From the NCBI RefSeq assembly GCF_038433135.1, contig NZ_JBCDMV010000023.1, positions 46,813-110,812 on the forward strand: a stretch of DNA of 64,000 bases. Direction: 5' to 3'. Below the pieces are notes generated by a model. That model ran no database searches. It worked only from the letters and a program-made list of their open reading frames with translations, and was not told the origin of the DNA. A program made the translations under genes and the position numbers. Below, in pieces: positions 33,491 through 41,550 of the stretch (position 1 is its first letter; each line of letters opens with the position of its first letter). The DNA comes from Luteococcus sp038433135. GTDB taxonomy: Bacteria; Actinomycetota; Actinomycetes; Propionibacteriales; Propionibacteriaceae.

Positions 33491-34092
33491 GCCTCTTCCT
33501 TCCCGGCCGCAGCCAGCATCTTCTCGACGTACTTGGCCAGCACATCCACCTCCAGGTTCACCCGGTCACCCACCTGCTTGCTGCCCAGCGTGGTCAGCTC
33601 CAGGGTGGTGGGGATCAGCGAGACCTCGAAGAAGTCGTCACCGATGCCGCTCACCGTGAGCGAGACCCCGTCGACGGTGATGGATCCCTTCTCCACCACA
33701 TAGCGGGCCAGGGCGGCGGGCAGCTCGAAGCGCACCACCTCCCAGCGCTCGCCGGGGGTGCGCTGCAGGATCCGGGCGGTGCCGTCGACATGCCCCTGCA
33801 CCACATGCCCGCCGAAGCGCCCGTTGGCGGCCATCGCGCGCTCCAGGTTCACCGGAGCACCCGCCACCAGTTCGCCCAGGCTGGAGCGGCGCAGGCTCTC
33901 GGCCATCACGTCGACGCTGAAGCTGATCTGGTCGTGCTCGACGACAGTCAGGCAGACGCCATTGCAACTGATCGAGGCGCCGGTGACGGCGTCGCTGACC
34001 ACCAGCGGGCCGCGAATCCGCAGCACCGCGGACTCGCTGCCGTGCTCGATGGACTCGACGCTGCCGAGCTCCTCGACGATTCCGGTGAACAT
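33487..34092 (-). CDS. ribE: Riboflavin synthase alpha subunit
   Basis: A 201-residue enzyme of two similar lumazine-binding domains that dismutates two 6,7-dimethyl-8-ribityllumazines into riboflavin. It begins MFTGIVEELGSV and shows the internal duplication typical of the family (NGVCLTVVEHDQISF in the first half, VDGVSLTVSGIGDDFFEVSL in the second). The ATG at 34092 directly follows the ribD stop, with AAGGAGAAG placed inside the end of ribD, so translation is coupled. Confidence 0.94.
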   Translation of the reverse strand: MFTGIVEELGSVESIEHGSESAVLRIRGPLVVSDAVTGASISCNGVCLTVVEHDQISFSVDVMAESLRRSSLGELVAGAPVNLERAMAANGRFGGHVVQGHVDGTARILQRTPGERWEVVRFELPAALARYVVEKGSITVDGVSLTVSGIGDDFFEVSLIPTTLELTTLGSKQVGDRVNLEVDVLAKYVEKMLAAAGKEEA

Positions 34093-35151
34093 TCACTTCT
34101 CCTTGGGGTTGGTGGCTGGGTGGTTGGAGGGCGTGGGATTGAGGGTGAGGGCCAGGTCGTCGCCGTGGCGTTCGACGTCGACCAGCCGAAGCCGGGCGAT
34201 GTCGGCGATGGTGCCGATTCCCAGATCCGCGACAGCAGCCTTTCCGGCACCGAGCAGGGCGGGGGCCAGGCAGCAGATCACCTCGTCGATGACGCCGACG
34301 CGCCACCAGGCGGCGGCCAGGGCCGGCCCACCCTCCAGCCAGACGTGGTGGATTCCCTGCTGGGCCAGGGATTGCAGCACCTCCCGCGGCTTGCCACCGG
34401 GGAACTGCCGGAAACGGCCGTCGGTACCGCGCACCCGGGCCTCGGTTGGCACCGGCCGGTCCCCGACCACCACCCGCAGCGGCTGCCTGCCCACCGGGCG
34501 ATCCTGTGCGCCGCGGACGGTGAGCCGGGGATCGTCGGACAGCACGGTGCCGGTACCCACCACCACCGCGCCGCAGGCGGCCCGGCGGGCATTCATCGCC
34601 TGGCGCATCGGCTCGCCCGTGATCCACTGCGACGTGCCATCTACGGCGGCGCTGCGGCCGTCCAGGGTGGCGGCGAACTTCCAGCTGACCCACGGCCGGC
34701 CCGTTTGCTGGGCGAAGGTCCAGGTCTGGTTCAGCGCCGCGGCCTCCTGCGCCATGAGCCCGTGCTGCGCGGGGACGCCGGCAGACCGCAGGGTGGTGGC
34801 GCCGCCGCTGGCTTGGGCCGTCGGGTCCCCCTGGGAGAAGACCACCCGAGCCACCCCAGCCGAGATCAGTGCCTGCGCACACGGCCCGGTGCGGCCGGTG
34901 TGATTGCAAGGTTCCAGGGTGACGACGGCGGTGGCTCCGCGGGCCGCTGGCCCGGCGGCCTTGAGGGCCATCACCTCCGCATGGTCGGTGCCGGCGCCCT
35001 CATGCCAGCCCTCCCCCACGGTGGCGCCGTCGGCATCCAACAGGACGCAGCCGACGCGGGGATTGGGATCGGCCTCGGGGCCACGGGCGGCAAGCTCCAG
35101 GGCACGCTGCATGGCGACGCGTTCGTGCGTCGGCCACTGTGTCTGATCCAT
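34093..35151 (-). CDS. ribD: Riboflavin deaminase/reductase
   Basis: A 352-residue bifunctional enzyme for the second and third steps of riboflavin synthesis. The N-terminal deaminase has the zinc motifs TDHAEVMALKAAG and LEPCNHTGRTGPCAQAL; the C-terminal half is the NADPH-dependent pyrimidine reductase (VSWKFAATLDGRSAAVDGTS). I start at ATG 35151 because AGGGGAGCGAG precedes it; ATGs at 35166 and 35175 have poorer context. It is the first gene of the rib operon, 147 bp downstream of an FMN riboswitch. Confidence 0.93.
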   Translation of the reverse strand: MDQTQWPTHERVAMQRALELAARGPEADPNPRVGCVLLDADGATVGEGWHEGAGTDHAEVMALKAAGPAARGATAVVTLEPCNHTGRTGPCAQALISAGVARVVFSQGDPTAQASGGATTLRSAGVPAQHGLMAQEAAALNQTWTFAQQTGRPWVSWKFAATLDGRSAAVDGTSQWITGEPMRQAMNARRAACGAVVVGTGTVLSDDPRLTVRGAQDRPVGRQPLRVVVGDRPVPTEARVRGTDGRFRQFPGGKPREVLQSLAQQGIHHVWLEGGPALAAAWWRVGVIDEVICCLAPALLGAGKAAVADLGIGTIADIARLRLVDVERHGDDLALTLNPTPSNHPATNPKEK

Positions 35152-35297
35152 CTCGCTCCCCTGCATCGGCACCACTGCCGTGCTCCGGGGTGTGCGAGGC
35201 CGCGCACGGATGCGCGTTCGCGCCGCACGTCGCGAAGTCCATCGACCAAGGACATACGGTCAAACAACCGGTTGCGCCACAGGCGTCAACCAGCTCC

Positions 35298-35423
35298 ACG
35301 TGTTTCCTCCCATCCGGACTTTCACCGTCGGTCCTGGAATTGCACCAGATCAACCGTCAGCTGGCAGCTGACGGGTCGCGGACTGTCACCGCCGGTTCGG
35401 ACTTGCACCGACCCCGGAACACG
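35298..35423 (-). promoter_or_regulatory. FMN riboswitch (RFN element)
   Basis: On the minus strand the conserved RFN blocks appear in order: CCGGGGTCGGTGCAAGTCCG, AACCGGCGGTGACAGTCC, a variable hairpin, GGACCGACGGTGAAAGTCCG and GATGGGAGGAAACACG. Stem P1 pairs CGTGTTCC (5') with GGAAACACG (3'). It controls the rib operon in response to FMN. The 147 bp between it and ribD (35152-35297) hold no obvious intrinsic terminator, so control may act on translation or Rho. The 173 bp upstream (35424-35596) contain a weak TTGACG -35 candidate near 35543 and nothing else I can support. Confidence 0.93.
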
Positions 35424-35596
35424 TTGCGGCCATTGTGCCACGACCACCAAGCCCCTGCCACGGGATCCCATGCTTCGCGACCGCAACCTGCTGCTCAGAT
35501 TGGCAGCCAGGCTGACCCAGAAAACTTCTTGAACCTTCCAACCGTCAAAAAGTTGCCACTTTGTGCAGCCCCTCTGAGGCGTGGCATCGGCAGCGG

Positions 35597-36466
35597 CTAC
35601 TTACCGTCCAGCGCGGGCCACGGATTGGGCTTGCAGCCGTCAATCCGCTTGCTCTGCTGCATCATCACCGGCGCATTGCGGCCCTTGGCCGAGCAGCCGA
35701 CGTGGTCCTTGCCGATGAAGTGGCCCACCTCGTGGTTCACCATGTACGCCCGGTAGGCCTGCAGGTCGGTGAAGGTTGGGGTCATGTACAACCACCGGTC
35801 GGTGTTCAGGATCACGTTGGAGCCCGAGCGGCAGCTCCAGGTCAGCTTGATGTCCAGCGGGCACATCTTCTGCGCGGTGCCCGGGGAGGCCAGGAAGATG
35901 GTGAACTCCGCCTTCTTCGGGTCCTTCACCAGCTCGAAGGAGTGCCCCTGGTGGCCGATCCAGCCACGCGGGTCGTTCAGCACCGTGCTGATCTGCCGGG
36001 CCGCGCTGGTGGCGTCAATCTCGGTGCCGTCCTCACTCTTGACCACATACCGGTGCACCGCATAGGTCTTCTTCGCCGGCGGCACCTGCAGGTTCGCCAC
36101 CTTCCAGGTGCCCTTGCCGGTCAACCCGGAGTGCTTCATGCCATTGGTGTCGGAGATCACGTCGTCATCCGACGATGAGGAGGAGCTCGGCTGTGCCAAC
36201 GAGCTGCTGGGGGCCGCGGAGGTGGGCTCCGGTGACGGGCTGGGAGTCTCGGTCTGGCCGGGAGTCTCGGTCTGGCTGGGTGGGTTCGAACTGGCCGCGG
36301 CGGGGACCGCCCGGTCCTCGTCGCTGCGACAGCCCCGCACCATCAGGGAGAAGACCGTCAGCACCAACAGCCCCGCCAGGCCCAGCACCGCGATGGAGGC
36401 GACCCGGCTACCGCGGCGGGTGAGTCTGATCGGGGGCTGGTTCCACGGCGCATTGGGGGTGCTCAC
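35597..36466 (-). CDS. DUF3152 membrane-anchored putative metalloprotease
   Basis: A 289-residue protein with a cytoplasmic start, one transmembrane helix (about residues 20-43), a Ser/Thr/Pro-rich linker (55-100) and an extracytoplasmic DUF3152 domain. The zinc-protease-like motif NHEVGHFIGKDHVGC, with HExxH at residues 245-249, is followed by PVMMQQS, a possible Met-turn, and four cysteines that may form disulfides. DUF3152 proteins are common in Actinobacteria and are thought to be secreted or anchored metalloproteases, although activity is unproven to my knowledge. The start is the GTG at 36466. It stands alone between the rib operon leader and a divergent methyltransferase gene. Confidence 0.85.
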   Translation of the reverse strand: MSTPNAPWNQPPIRLTRRGSRVASIAVLGLAGLLVLTVFSLMVRGCRSDEDRAVPAAASSNPPSQTETPGQTETPSPSPEPTSAAPSSSLAQPSSSSSSDDDVISDTNGMKHSGLTGKGTWKVANLQVPPAKKTYAVHRYVVKSEDGTEIDATSAARQISTVLNDPRGWIGHQGHSFELVKDPKKAEFTIFLASPGTAQKMCPLDIKLTWSCRSGSNVILNTDRWLYMTPTFTDLQAYRAYMVNHEVGHFIGKDHVGCSAKGRNAPVMMQQSKRIDGCKPNPWPALDGK

Positions 36467-36579
36467 GCCCCAAGCCTAGGGCCAATCCAGCCGCGCGGGG
36501 GCAGGTGACCGCGCCGGTGCACAATCTCATGCTGTGAGCCCCGACGATGGCCCGGCCGACAGCTGGAAGACTGACGCCC

Positions 36580-37146
36580 GTGAGCACGCCACAGGAGGTT
36601 CCCGAGCTAGTCAGCCGGGCATTGCACCAGTGTCTGGTGACCGGCTGGCTGCAGACCACCCGCAATGAGACGGGGCGGCTGCTCGCCACCCTCGCGGCCG
36701 GTCGGGAGGGCACCATCGCGGAGGCCAGCACCGGCGGCGGAGCCGGCGTCGCCTGGCTGCGCAGCGGCGCTCACCCGGAAACCCACGTCGTGTGCGTGGA
36801 GAAGGACGGCGAGCGGGCCGAGCAGGCACGCCGGACATTGGAGGGAACCGACGTCGAGGTGCTCGACGGGGGTTGCGAGACCCTGCGTGCCCGGGCGCCC
36901 TTCTCCCTGCTCTACCTGAGCCGCCGCACCGCCGAGCAGCTCTCCCGTGATCTGGCGTGGCAACTGGTCGAGACCGGGGGCACGGTGGTGATCGACGACT
37001 TCGAACCCAGCAATGAGTGGCCGCCGCGGGACTTCTGCGGCGCCATCGACACCCTGCGGCAGGAGTGGCTCAGCGACGAACGCTTCACCTCCACCGAGGT
37101 GGCTGTCGCGCCGGATCTCGCCGTGGTGCTCGCCACCAAGCTCTGA
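36580..37146 (+). CDS. Class I SAM-dependent methyltransferase-like protein
   Basis: A 188-residue protein resembling the O-methyltransferase (YrrM-like) group. TIAEASTGGGAGVAWLRSGA corresponds to the SAM-binding glycine loop, HVVCVEKDGERAEQARRTLE to the acidic loop that binds the ribose, and GGTVVIDDFEP to the following strand. The GTG at 36580 is chosen for a GGAAGA site; an ATG at 36547 is possible. The protein is shorter than typical members and lacks a clear metal-binding pattern, so it may act on a different substrate. It lies divergent to the DUF3152 gene and converges on the patatin-like gene. Confidence 0.72.
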   Translation: MSTPQEVPELVSRALHQCLVTGWLQTTRNETGRLLATLAAGREGTIAEASTGGGAGVAWLRSGAHPETHVVCVEKDGERAEQARRTLEGTDVEVLDGGCETLRARAPFSLLYLSRRTAEQLSRDLAWQLVETGGTVVIDDFEPSNEWPPRDFCGAIDTLRQEWLSDERFTSTEVAVAPDLAVVLATKL

Positions 37147-37151
37147 CCGGA

Positions 37152-38042
37152 TCACCGATTGAGGAAGCGTTCCCAGGCGGGTAGCTCGTCCTTTGCCTGC
37201 GCCGCGCCCAGGGCGTGTGCCTCGCGCAGCCGGTCGACGCGCTTCTCGCCGTTGGCGATCTTCATGTGGGTGGGACGGAAGACGTAGGCCCTGCCTTGGG
37301 CTTCCAGCTCGGCGAGTTCGTCCAGGACGCGGTTGTAGTTCTCCGCCCGCTCCAGCAGGGCGCGGGCGATCTTCGGATAGCGCCGGAAGACCACGTCGTA
37401 GGCGCGCGGGTGCCGCGCCGGGGGCTTGCGGTAGCCCGGTTCACGGGTGAGCACGACGAAGAACTTCTCGTAGCCGGCCTGCTTCGCAGCATCCAGCGCG
37501 ATGCCCCCGCTGGGGCCCAACGCCCCATCGCACCACGGCTCCCCGTCGATCTGGACGATGGGCATGAGGCCGGGCATGGTCGACGATGCGCGGATCCGCT
37601 TGGCCATGGCCGGCAGGTCCGGCATGTCATCCTGGGTCCAGTAGATGTGCTCGCCGGTGCGGGCGTTGAAGCCACCCACGTTCAGCGTCGCCGGATTGGC
37701 CTTGAAGGCCTCGAAGTCCAGCGGCAATGGTTGGTCGGGCAGGCCGGTCTGTTCGTAGATGAACTCGGAATTGAAGACCCCCTTGCCCCGCACCCAGGTG
37801 CGCCAGCTGCCGAAGTCGGGGTGTTCGGCGATCTCCACAAAACTCGCCTCGGCGCGCACCGCGTCGCGCGCCACGTAGTTCAGGCTGTTGGACGAGCCCG
37901 CCGAGATCCCGGCGACGAAGTCGAAGTACATCTCCTGTGCCAGCAGTTCCTGCACGACGGCGCAGGTGTAGGCGGCGCGCATGCCACCGCCCTCGAAGAT
38001 GAGGGCGGTGTCGGTGATGTTGCTGGTCAGGGATTCGGGCAC
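37152..38042 (-). CDS. Patatin-like phospholipase (YjjU group)
   Basis: A 296-residue patatin-fold hydrolase. The oxyanion loop is EGGGMRAAYTCAVV, the nucleophile serine lies in AGISAGSSNSL (GxSxG), and the catalytic aspartate in WCDGALGPSG (DG-x). This is the Ser-Asp dyad of patatin lipases that deacylate phospholipids or neutral lipids. No signal peptide is visible, so it is predicted to act in the cytoplasm or at the inner leaflet. It is followed by a convergent methyltransferase gene and preceded by the SdpI operon end. Confidence 0.9.
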   Translation of the reverse strand: MPESLTSNITDTALIFEGGGMRAAYTCAVVQELLAQEMYFDFVAGISAGSSNSLNYVARDAVRAEASFVEIAEHPDFGSWRTWVRGKGVFNSEFIYEQTGLPDQPLPLDFEAFKANPATLNVGGFNARTGEHIYWTQDDMPDLPAMAKRIRASSTMPGLMPIVQIDGEPWCDGALGPSGGIALDAAKQAGYEKFFVVLTREPGYRKPPARHPRAYDVVFRRYPKIARALLERAENYNRVLDELAELEAQGRAYVFRPTHMKIANGEKRVDRLREAHALGAAQAKDELPAWERFLNR

Positions 38043-38063
38043 GTCGTCACCCTAGCCCGCGGC

Positions 38064-38420
38064 TCACTCGACGCGGTTCGCCGCCCGGATGCCGACGACG
38101 GCACCGACGATCACCAGCACGGTCATCGCACCGATGCCGGCCAGCCCGATGAGGTTGCCGGCATTGGCGGACAGCCCGGAGGCCACCAGGGCAAGGACCG
38201 CAAGACCTACCACCAGACACACCACGCCGGAGGCGATGAGCCAGCCGCTGGAGGCGGCATGGGCCACCCGCCAGGCCTCGTCGGACTTCATGGTGGCGGG
38301 CACCCGGATGCCGGCCCAGCCGTTGCGCTTGAGGGTGCCGTGGGCGCCCATCCAGCCCAGCACGACCATCAGGACCCCACAGATCACGTCCGTCAGGCTG
38401 ATCGCCAACACATCGCTCAT
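38064..38420 (-). CDS. SdpI-family membrane protein
   Basis: A 118-residue membrane protein with three hydrophobic helices and the SdpI/YhfL signature GTLKRNGWAGIRVPATMKSD followed by W-RVAH. In Bacillus subtilis SdpI both confers immunity to the SdpC toxin and sequesters the repressor SdpR. This protein is the short form with only the C-terminal SdpI domain. It is the last gene of a GntR-DUF1648-SdpI operon; its ATG overlaps the DUF1648 stop (ATGA). There is no toxin-like gene beside it, so its role may be general membrane stress or peptide resistance. Confidence 0.85.
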   Translation of the reverse strand: MSDVLAISLTDVICGVLMVVLGWMGAHGTLKRNGWAGIRVPATMKSDEAWRVAHAASSGWLIASGVVCLVVGLAVLALVASGLSANAGNLIGLAGIGAMTVLVIVGAVVGIRAANRVE

Positions 38421-39448
38421 CTCACACTCCTCTCGCCTGCAACCCGCCGGGCGTTCGCACTTCTCTTCTCCACAAGGGTGTTCAGGGTGGCGGCAGCCGT
38501 CTCGGGATCATCGACGGTGAGCAGCCAGGCGGTCGCCTCCCGGCGTTCCACCCGTAACGCGCGACCGGCCGCCGAGACCAGGGCACTCTCCCCGCTGCGG
38601 CTGCCCCGTAGACCCCAGCCACCGAAATCGGCCAGCGGGTGCTCGACGCGCACCACGCTCGCGCCGGTGATGCCATCCAGCGGCAGCCGGGCCCAGCTGA
38701 TGAAACCCGCGCCGGTTGCCCGCAGGCCCCGCGCGTCGATGGTCACCCGCGCGACCAGACAGGTCAGCGCCAGCCCAACGGCCACGGTGAGCACCAGGGC
38801 CAGCAGCGTCAGGGGCCACTTGTGGTGGGCGATCCCCACCGCGGCCAGCGGGATCGTCGAGGCAGCCAGTACCGTGGCAGTCACCCACAGGGCAGGTCCG
38901 CGGTGCATCCGCCCCACCCAGGCCACCCGGGCATCAGGGCCAACGCCGGGTAGGATCTCGGCGCCGAAGGGCTTCGGCTCGTCGCCCACCGCCCGGGCGC
39001 TGTGCCGCTGCCGGGCGACCAGGATCGTTGCCCCGGCGAGCAACACGAGCGCCAGCGGGATCGCCACTCCCCAGCGGCCCGCCGTCAGCACCACGCCGCC
39101 GCGCTGGGCCAGCACGAGCAGCGTCATCGGGGCGACGACCAGGGCCGTCTGCACCACCGCCACCACCGCGCAGGACCGAACGCAGCGCAGCCACCAGCCC
39201 AGGGCCAGGGTGAACAGCGCGCCGCCCAGGCCCAGCCCGAGCACCATCCGGACCACGCCAGCGAAATCCGCCCAGCCGTTCGCCTCACCGATGATGCCCC
39301 AGTGGATCGCCAGCCGGGCGGGCAACTCGTCGCGCACGCCGTAGAGCGTTGTCACACCGATTCCCGTCAGCAGCGCCGAGCCGGCCAGCCCGGCCGTCAG
39401 CGCCACGGGAGAACGATCCGAGACGACGCTCGCTCCCACGGTGGCCAC
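38417..39448 (-). CDS. DUF1648 multi-pass membrane protein
   Basis: A 343-residue membrane protein. The N-terminal DUF1648 domain shows RDELPARLAIHWGIIGEANG, the hallmark stretch (P-I-H-x-G plus G), and further helices cover residues 60-135 and 185-225. The C-terminal 120 residues form a soluble domain with a PH-like pattern (ARVTIDARGLRATGAGFISW). DUF1648 and SdpI domains occur together in one polypeptide in many Firmicutes; here they are neighbouring overlapping genes. The GTG start at 39448 follows the GntR stop by one base, with GGGAGCGGTGAG before it. The function is not known. Confidence 0.82.
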   Translation of the reverse strand: MATVGASVVSDRSPVALTAGLAGSALLTGIGVTTLYGVRDELPARLAIHWGIIGEANGWADFAGVVRMVLGLGLGGALFTLALGWWLRCVRSCAVVAVVQTALVVAPMTLLVLAQRGGVVLTAGRWGVAIPLALVLLAGATILVARQRHSARAVGDEPKPFGAEILPGVGPDARVAWVGRMHRGPALWVTATVLAASTIPLAAVGIAHHKWPLTLLALVLTVAVGLALTCLVARVTIDARGLRATGAGFISWARLPLDGITGASVVRVEHPLADFGGWGLRGSRSGESALVSAAGRALRVERREATAWLLTVDDPETAAATLNTLVEKRSANARRVAGERSVR

Positions 39449-39449
39449 C

Positions 39450-39794
39450 TCACCGCTCCCTGATCATGTCGATGACCTCGTGGCACCCGATCCCCATCCT
39501 GCCGGCCTCCCGCAGTAGCTCGTCGACCAGATGGGCCACCTGCCCCGCGGCCGGCTGTTTGGCGGTCACGACCGCTCCCCTGCCCCGACGCAGCTCGATC
39601 AGGCCCTCGTCGCGCAGCACCTGGTAGGCCCGCAGCACGGTGTGCAGGTTGATGTCCAGGCTTGTCGCCAGCGCCCTGGCCGACGGCAGCCGCTCGCCGT
39701 GGGCCAGTTTGCCCTCGGCGATGGCACGTCGCACCGACGCCGCCACCTGCTCGAACAGCGGTGTGGTGGAATTCGGATCGACCAAACACAACAT
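39450..39794 (-). CDS. GntR-family regulator, YtrA type
   Basis: A 114-residue short GntR regulator: an N-terminal winged helix (TPLFEQVAASVRRAIAEGKL, LPSARALATSLDINLHTVLR) and a brief helical tail instead of a large effector domain, typical of the YtrA subfamily. Such regulators usually control a downstream membrane-protein or ABC-transporter operon and themselves. It heads the operon with DUF1648 and SdpI proteins. A consensus-like promoter (TTGACA-16-TAAACT) ends seven bases before the ATG, so the message is almost leaderless. The dyad GTT-N7-AAC at 39802-39814 overlaps the -10 and could be the operator. Confidence 0.88.
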   Translation of the reverse strand: MLCLVDPNSTTPLFEQVAASVRRAIAEGKLAHGERLPSARALATSLDINLHTVLRAYQVLRDEGLIELRRGRGAVVTAKQPAAGQVAHLVDELLREAGRMGIGCHEVIDMIRER

Positions 39795-39800
39795 AGATCT

Positions 39801-39828
39801 AGTTTAAGTAGAACAATTTGCTTGTCAA
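39801..39828 (-). promoter_or_regulatory. Promoter and possible operator of the GntR-DUF1648-SdpI operon
   Basis: On the minus strand TTGACA, a 16-bp spacer and TAAACT precede the GntR ATG by six bases. The region is strikingly AT-rich for this genome. TAGATCTA (39793-39800) is an adjacent palindrome. Confidence 0.6.
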
Positions 39829-39847
39829 GGGGTCGCCCCGACACGGC

Positions 39848-39885
39848 GCGACGCCCCACCCCGGGCTTCCGGGATGGGGCGTCGC
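39848..39885. terminator. Hairpin terminator after ilvC
   Basis: An 11-bp outer stem (GCGACGCCCCA with TGGGGCGTCGC) and a 5-bp inner stem (CCCGG/CCGGG) around a 4-nt loop lie 53 bp beyond the ilvC stop. It lacks a T-run but is well placed to end the ilvBNC transcript. Confidence 0.75.
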
Positions 39886-39937
39886 AGGAGGTCACCCCGA
39901 GGCTTCGAGCAGCCCAGTCATCGTGACGCCAAGGGCG

Positions 39938-40966
39938 TCAGCGGTCAGCCTTGCCCTCGAGGTAGTCCTCGTCGGTGGGCTTGATCCAGCTGAACATCTT
40001 GCGGAGCTCCTTGCCGGTGGCCTCGATCTGGTGGCCGGCCTCGGTCTCGCGCATCTTCTTGAACTCCACGGCACCGTTGTCCTGGTCCTCGATGAAGTTC
40101 TTGGCGAAGGTGCCGTTCTGGATGTCGGTCAGGACGGCCTTCATCTGCTCCTTGACGTGGGAATCGACCACGCGCGGGCCGGAGACGTAGTCGCCGTACT
40201 CGGCGGTGTCGGAGATGCTCCAACGCTGCTTGGAGATGCCGCCCTCGATCATCAGGTCGACGATCAGCTTGAGCTCGTGCAGGCACTCGAAGTAGGCCAC
40301 CTCGGGCTGGTAGCCGGCCTCCACCAGGGTCTCGAAACCGGCCTGCACCAGGTGCGACATGCCACCGCAGAGCACGGCCTGCTCACCGAACAGGTCGGTC
40401 TCGGTCTCCTCGGTGAAGGTGGTCTCGATGCCGCCGGCGCGCAGGCCACCCATCGCCTTGGCGTAGCTCAGGACCAGCGGCCAGGCATTGCCGGAGGCAT
40501 CCTTCTCCACGGCGACGACCACCGGCACGCCGCGGCCGTCGGCGTACTCGCGACGCACGATGTGGCCGGGGCCCTTGGGGGCCACCATGCAGACGTCGAC
40601 ACCCTCGGGCGGGGTGATGTAGCCGAAGCGGATGTTGAAGCCGTGGGCGAAGAAGATCGCGTCACCGGGCTGCAGGTTGGGCTCGATCTCCGCCGTGTAC
40701 AGGCCGCGCTGCACCTGGTCGGGGGTGAGGATCATGATCAGGTCGGCTTCCTCGACGGCCTCGGCGACGCTCAGCACGCGCAGGCCCTCGGCCTCCGCCT
40801 TGGCGCGGGACTTGCTGCCCTCGGCCAGGCCGACGCGCACGTCGACGCCGGAGTCACGCAGGTTCAGCGCGTGGGCGTGGCCCTGCGAGCCGTAACCGAT
40901 CACCGCGACGGTGCGGCCCTGGATGATCGACAGGTCGGCATTGTCGTCGTAGTACATCTTTGCCAT
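39938..40966 (-). CDS. ilvC: Ketol-acid reductoisomerase
   Basis: A 342-residue class I enzyme that isomerises and reduces acetolactate or acetohydroxybutyrate in valine and isoleucine synthesis. The Rossmann loop is VIGYGSQGHAHALNLRDSGV, and metal-binding acids lie in the DLFGEQAVLCGGMSHLVQAG region and the helical C-terminal domain. The DSGVDVRVGLAEGSKS loop after strand 2 contains serines and fits NADPH preference. It is the third gene of ilvB-ilvN-ilvC. AAGGAG is ten bases upstream of the ATG. The 74-bp ilvN-ilvC spacer contains four imperfect CTTGCTCGGG-like repeats. Confidence 0.95.
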   Translation of the reverse strand: MAKMYYDDNADLSIIQGRTVAVIGYGSQGHAHALNLRDSGVDVRVGLAEGSKSRAKAEAEGLRVLSVAEAVEEADLIMILTPDQVQRGLYTAEIEPNLQPGDAIFFAHGFNIRFGYITPPEGVDVCMVAPKGPGHIVRREYADGRGVPVVVAVEKDASGNAWPLVLSYAKAMGGLRAGGIETTFTEETETDLFGEQAVLCGGMSHLVQAGFETLVEAGYQPEVAYFECLHELKLIVDLMIEGGISKQRWSISDTAEYGDYVSGPRVVDSHVKEQMKAVLTDIQNGTFAKNFIEDQDNGAVEFKKMRETEAGHQIEATGKELRKMFSWIKPTDEDYLEGKADR

Positions 40967-40990
40967 GAGGATGGAACTCCTTGTTTCGGT

Positions 40991-41045
40991 CTTGCTCGGG
41001 TTGATCTTGCTCGGGTGATCTTGCGTGGTGCTGATCTTGCTCAGG
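40991..41045. repeat. Four imperfect tandem repeats in the ilvN-ilvC spacer
   Basis: The spacer reads as CTTGCTCGGGTTGAT, CTTGCTCGGGTGAT, CTTGCGTGGTGCTGAT and CTTGCTCAGGCG on the plus strand, units of 12-16 bp. They cover the ilvN stop codon. A role in transcript stability or expansion by slippage is possible. Confidence 0.5.
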
Positions 41046-41550
41046 CGCGAGTCTTGTCGGTGATGGTCCGGCTGCCCCGGCCCAGCGCCACCTGGCCGGA
41101 CTGGACCAGCTCGATGATGCCGAAGGGGCGCAGCATTTCCAGCATGGCTTCCAGCTTTGCCTGGCTGCCGGTGGCCTCCACCGTAATGGAATCCGGACCG
41201 ACGTCGACCGCCTTGCCACGGAACAGACTGACGGTGTCGACGATCTGGCTGCGATTGGTGACGTCGGAACGCACCTTGACCAGCAGCAGTTCACGCTGGA
41301 CGTGGTTGGGCTCCAGCTCCACCACCTTGATCACCTCGATCAGCTTGTTCAGCTGCTTGACCAGCTGCTCCAGCACGATCGGGTCATCCACCTGGGCCAC
41401 CAGGGTCATCCTGGAGAGGTCCTCGCGCTCGGTGGGACCGACGGCCAGCGACTCGATGTTGAAGCCGCGCCGGCTGAACAGGGCGGCGATGCGGGTCAGC
41501 ACACCGGGGGCATTGCTGACCAGGACGCTGAGGGTATGGGTGGTGGTCAC
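41041..41550 (-). CDS. ilvN: Acetolactate synthase small regulatory subunit
   Basis: A 169-residue regulatory subunit with an N-terminal ACT domain (TLSVLVSNAPGVLTRIAALF, RRGFNIESLAVG) that binds valine for feedback inhibition, and a C-terminal ALS_ss_C domain (DVGPDSITVEATGSQAKLEA). It activates the IlvB catalytic subunit. The GTG start at 41550 overlaps the ilvB stop (GTGA), ensuring balanced synthesis of both subunits. Confidence 0.95.
   Translation of the reverse strand: MTTTHTLSVLVSNAPGVLTRIAALFSRRGFNIESLAVGPTEREDLSRMTLVAQVDDPIVLEQLVKQLNKLIEVIKVVELEPNHVQRELLLVKVRSDVTNRSQIVDTVSLFRGKAVDVGPDSITVEATGSQAKLEAMLEMLRPFGIIELVQSGQVALGRGSRTITDKTRA

Noticed and set aside
31809..35423. The rib operon as an accessory biosynthetic cluster
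   Set aside because: It is the standard ribDE-BA-H operon with an FMN riboswitch; nothing in it departs from the core pathway.
40991..41045. Repeats between ilvN and ilvC considered as a CRISPR array
   Set aside because: Units are short, imperfect and without unique spacers; no cas genes were seen anywhere in the window.
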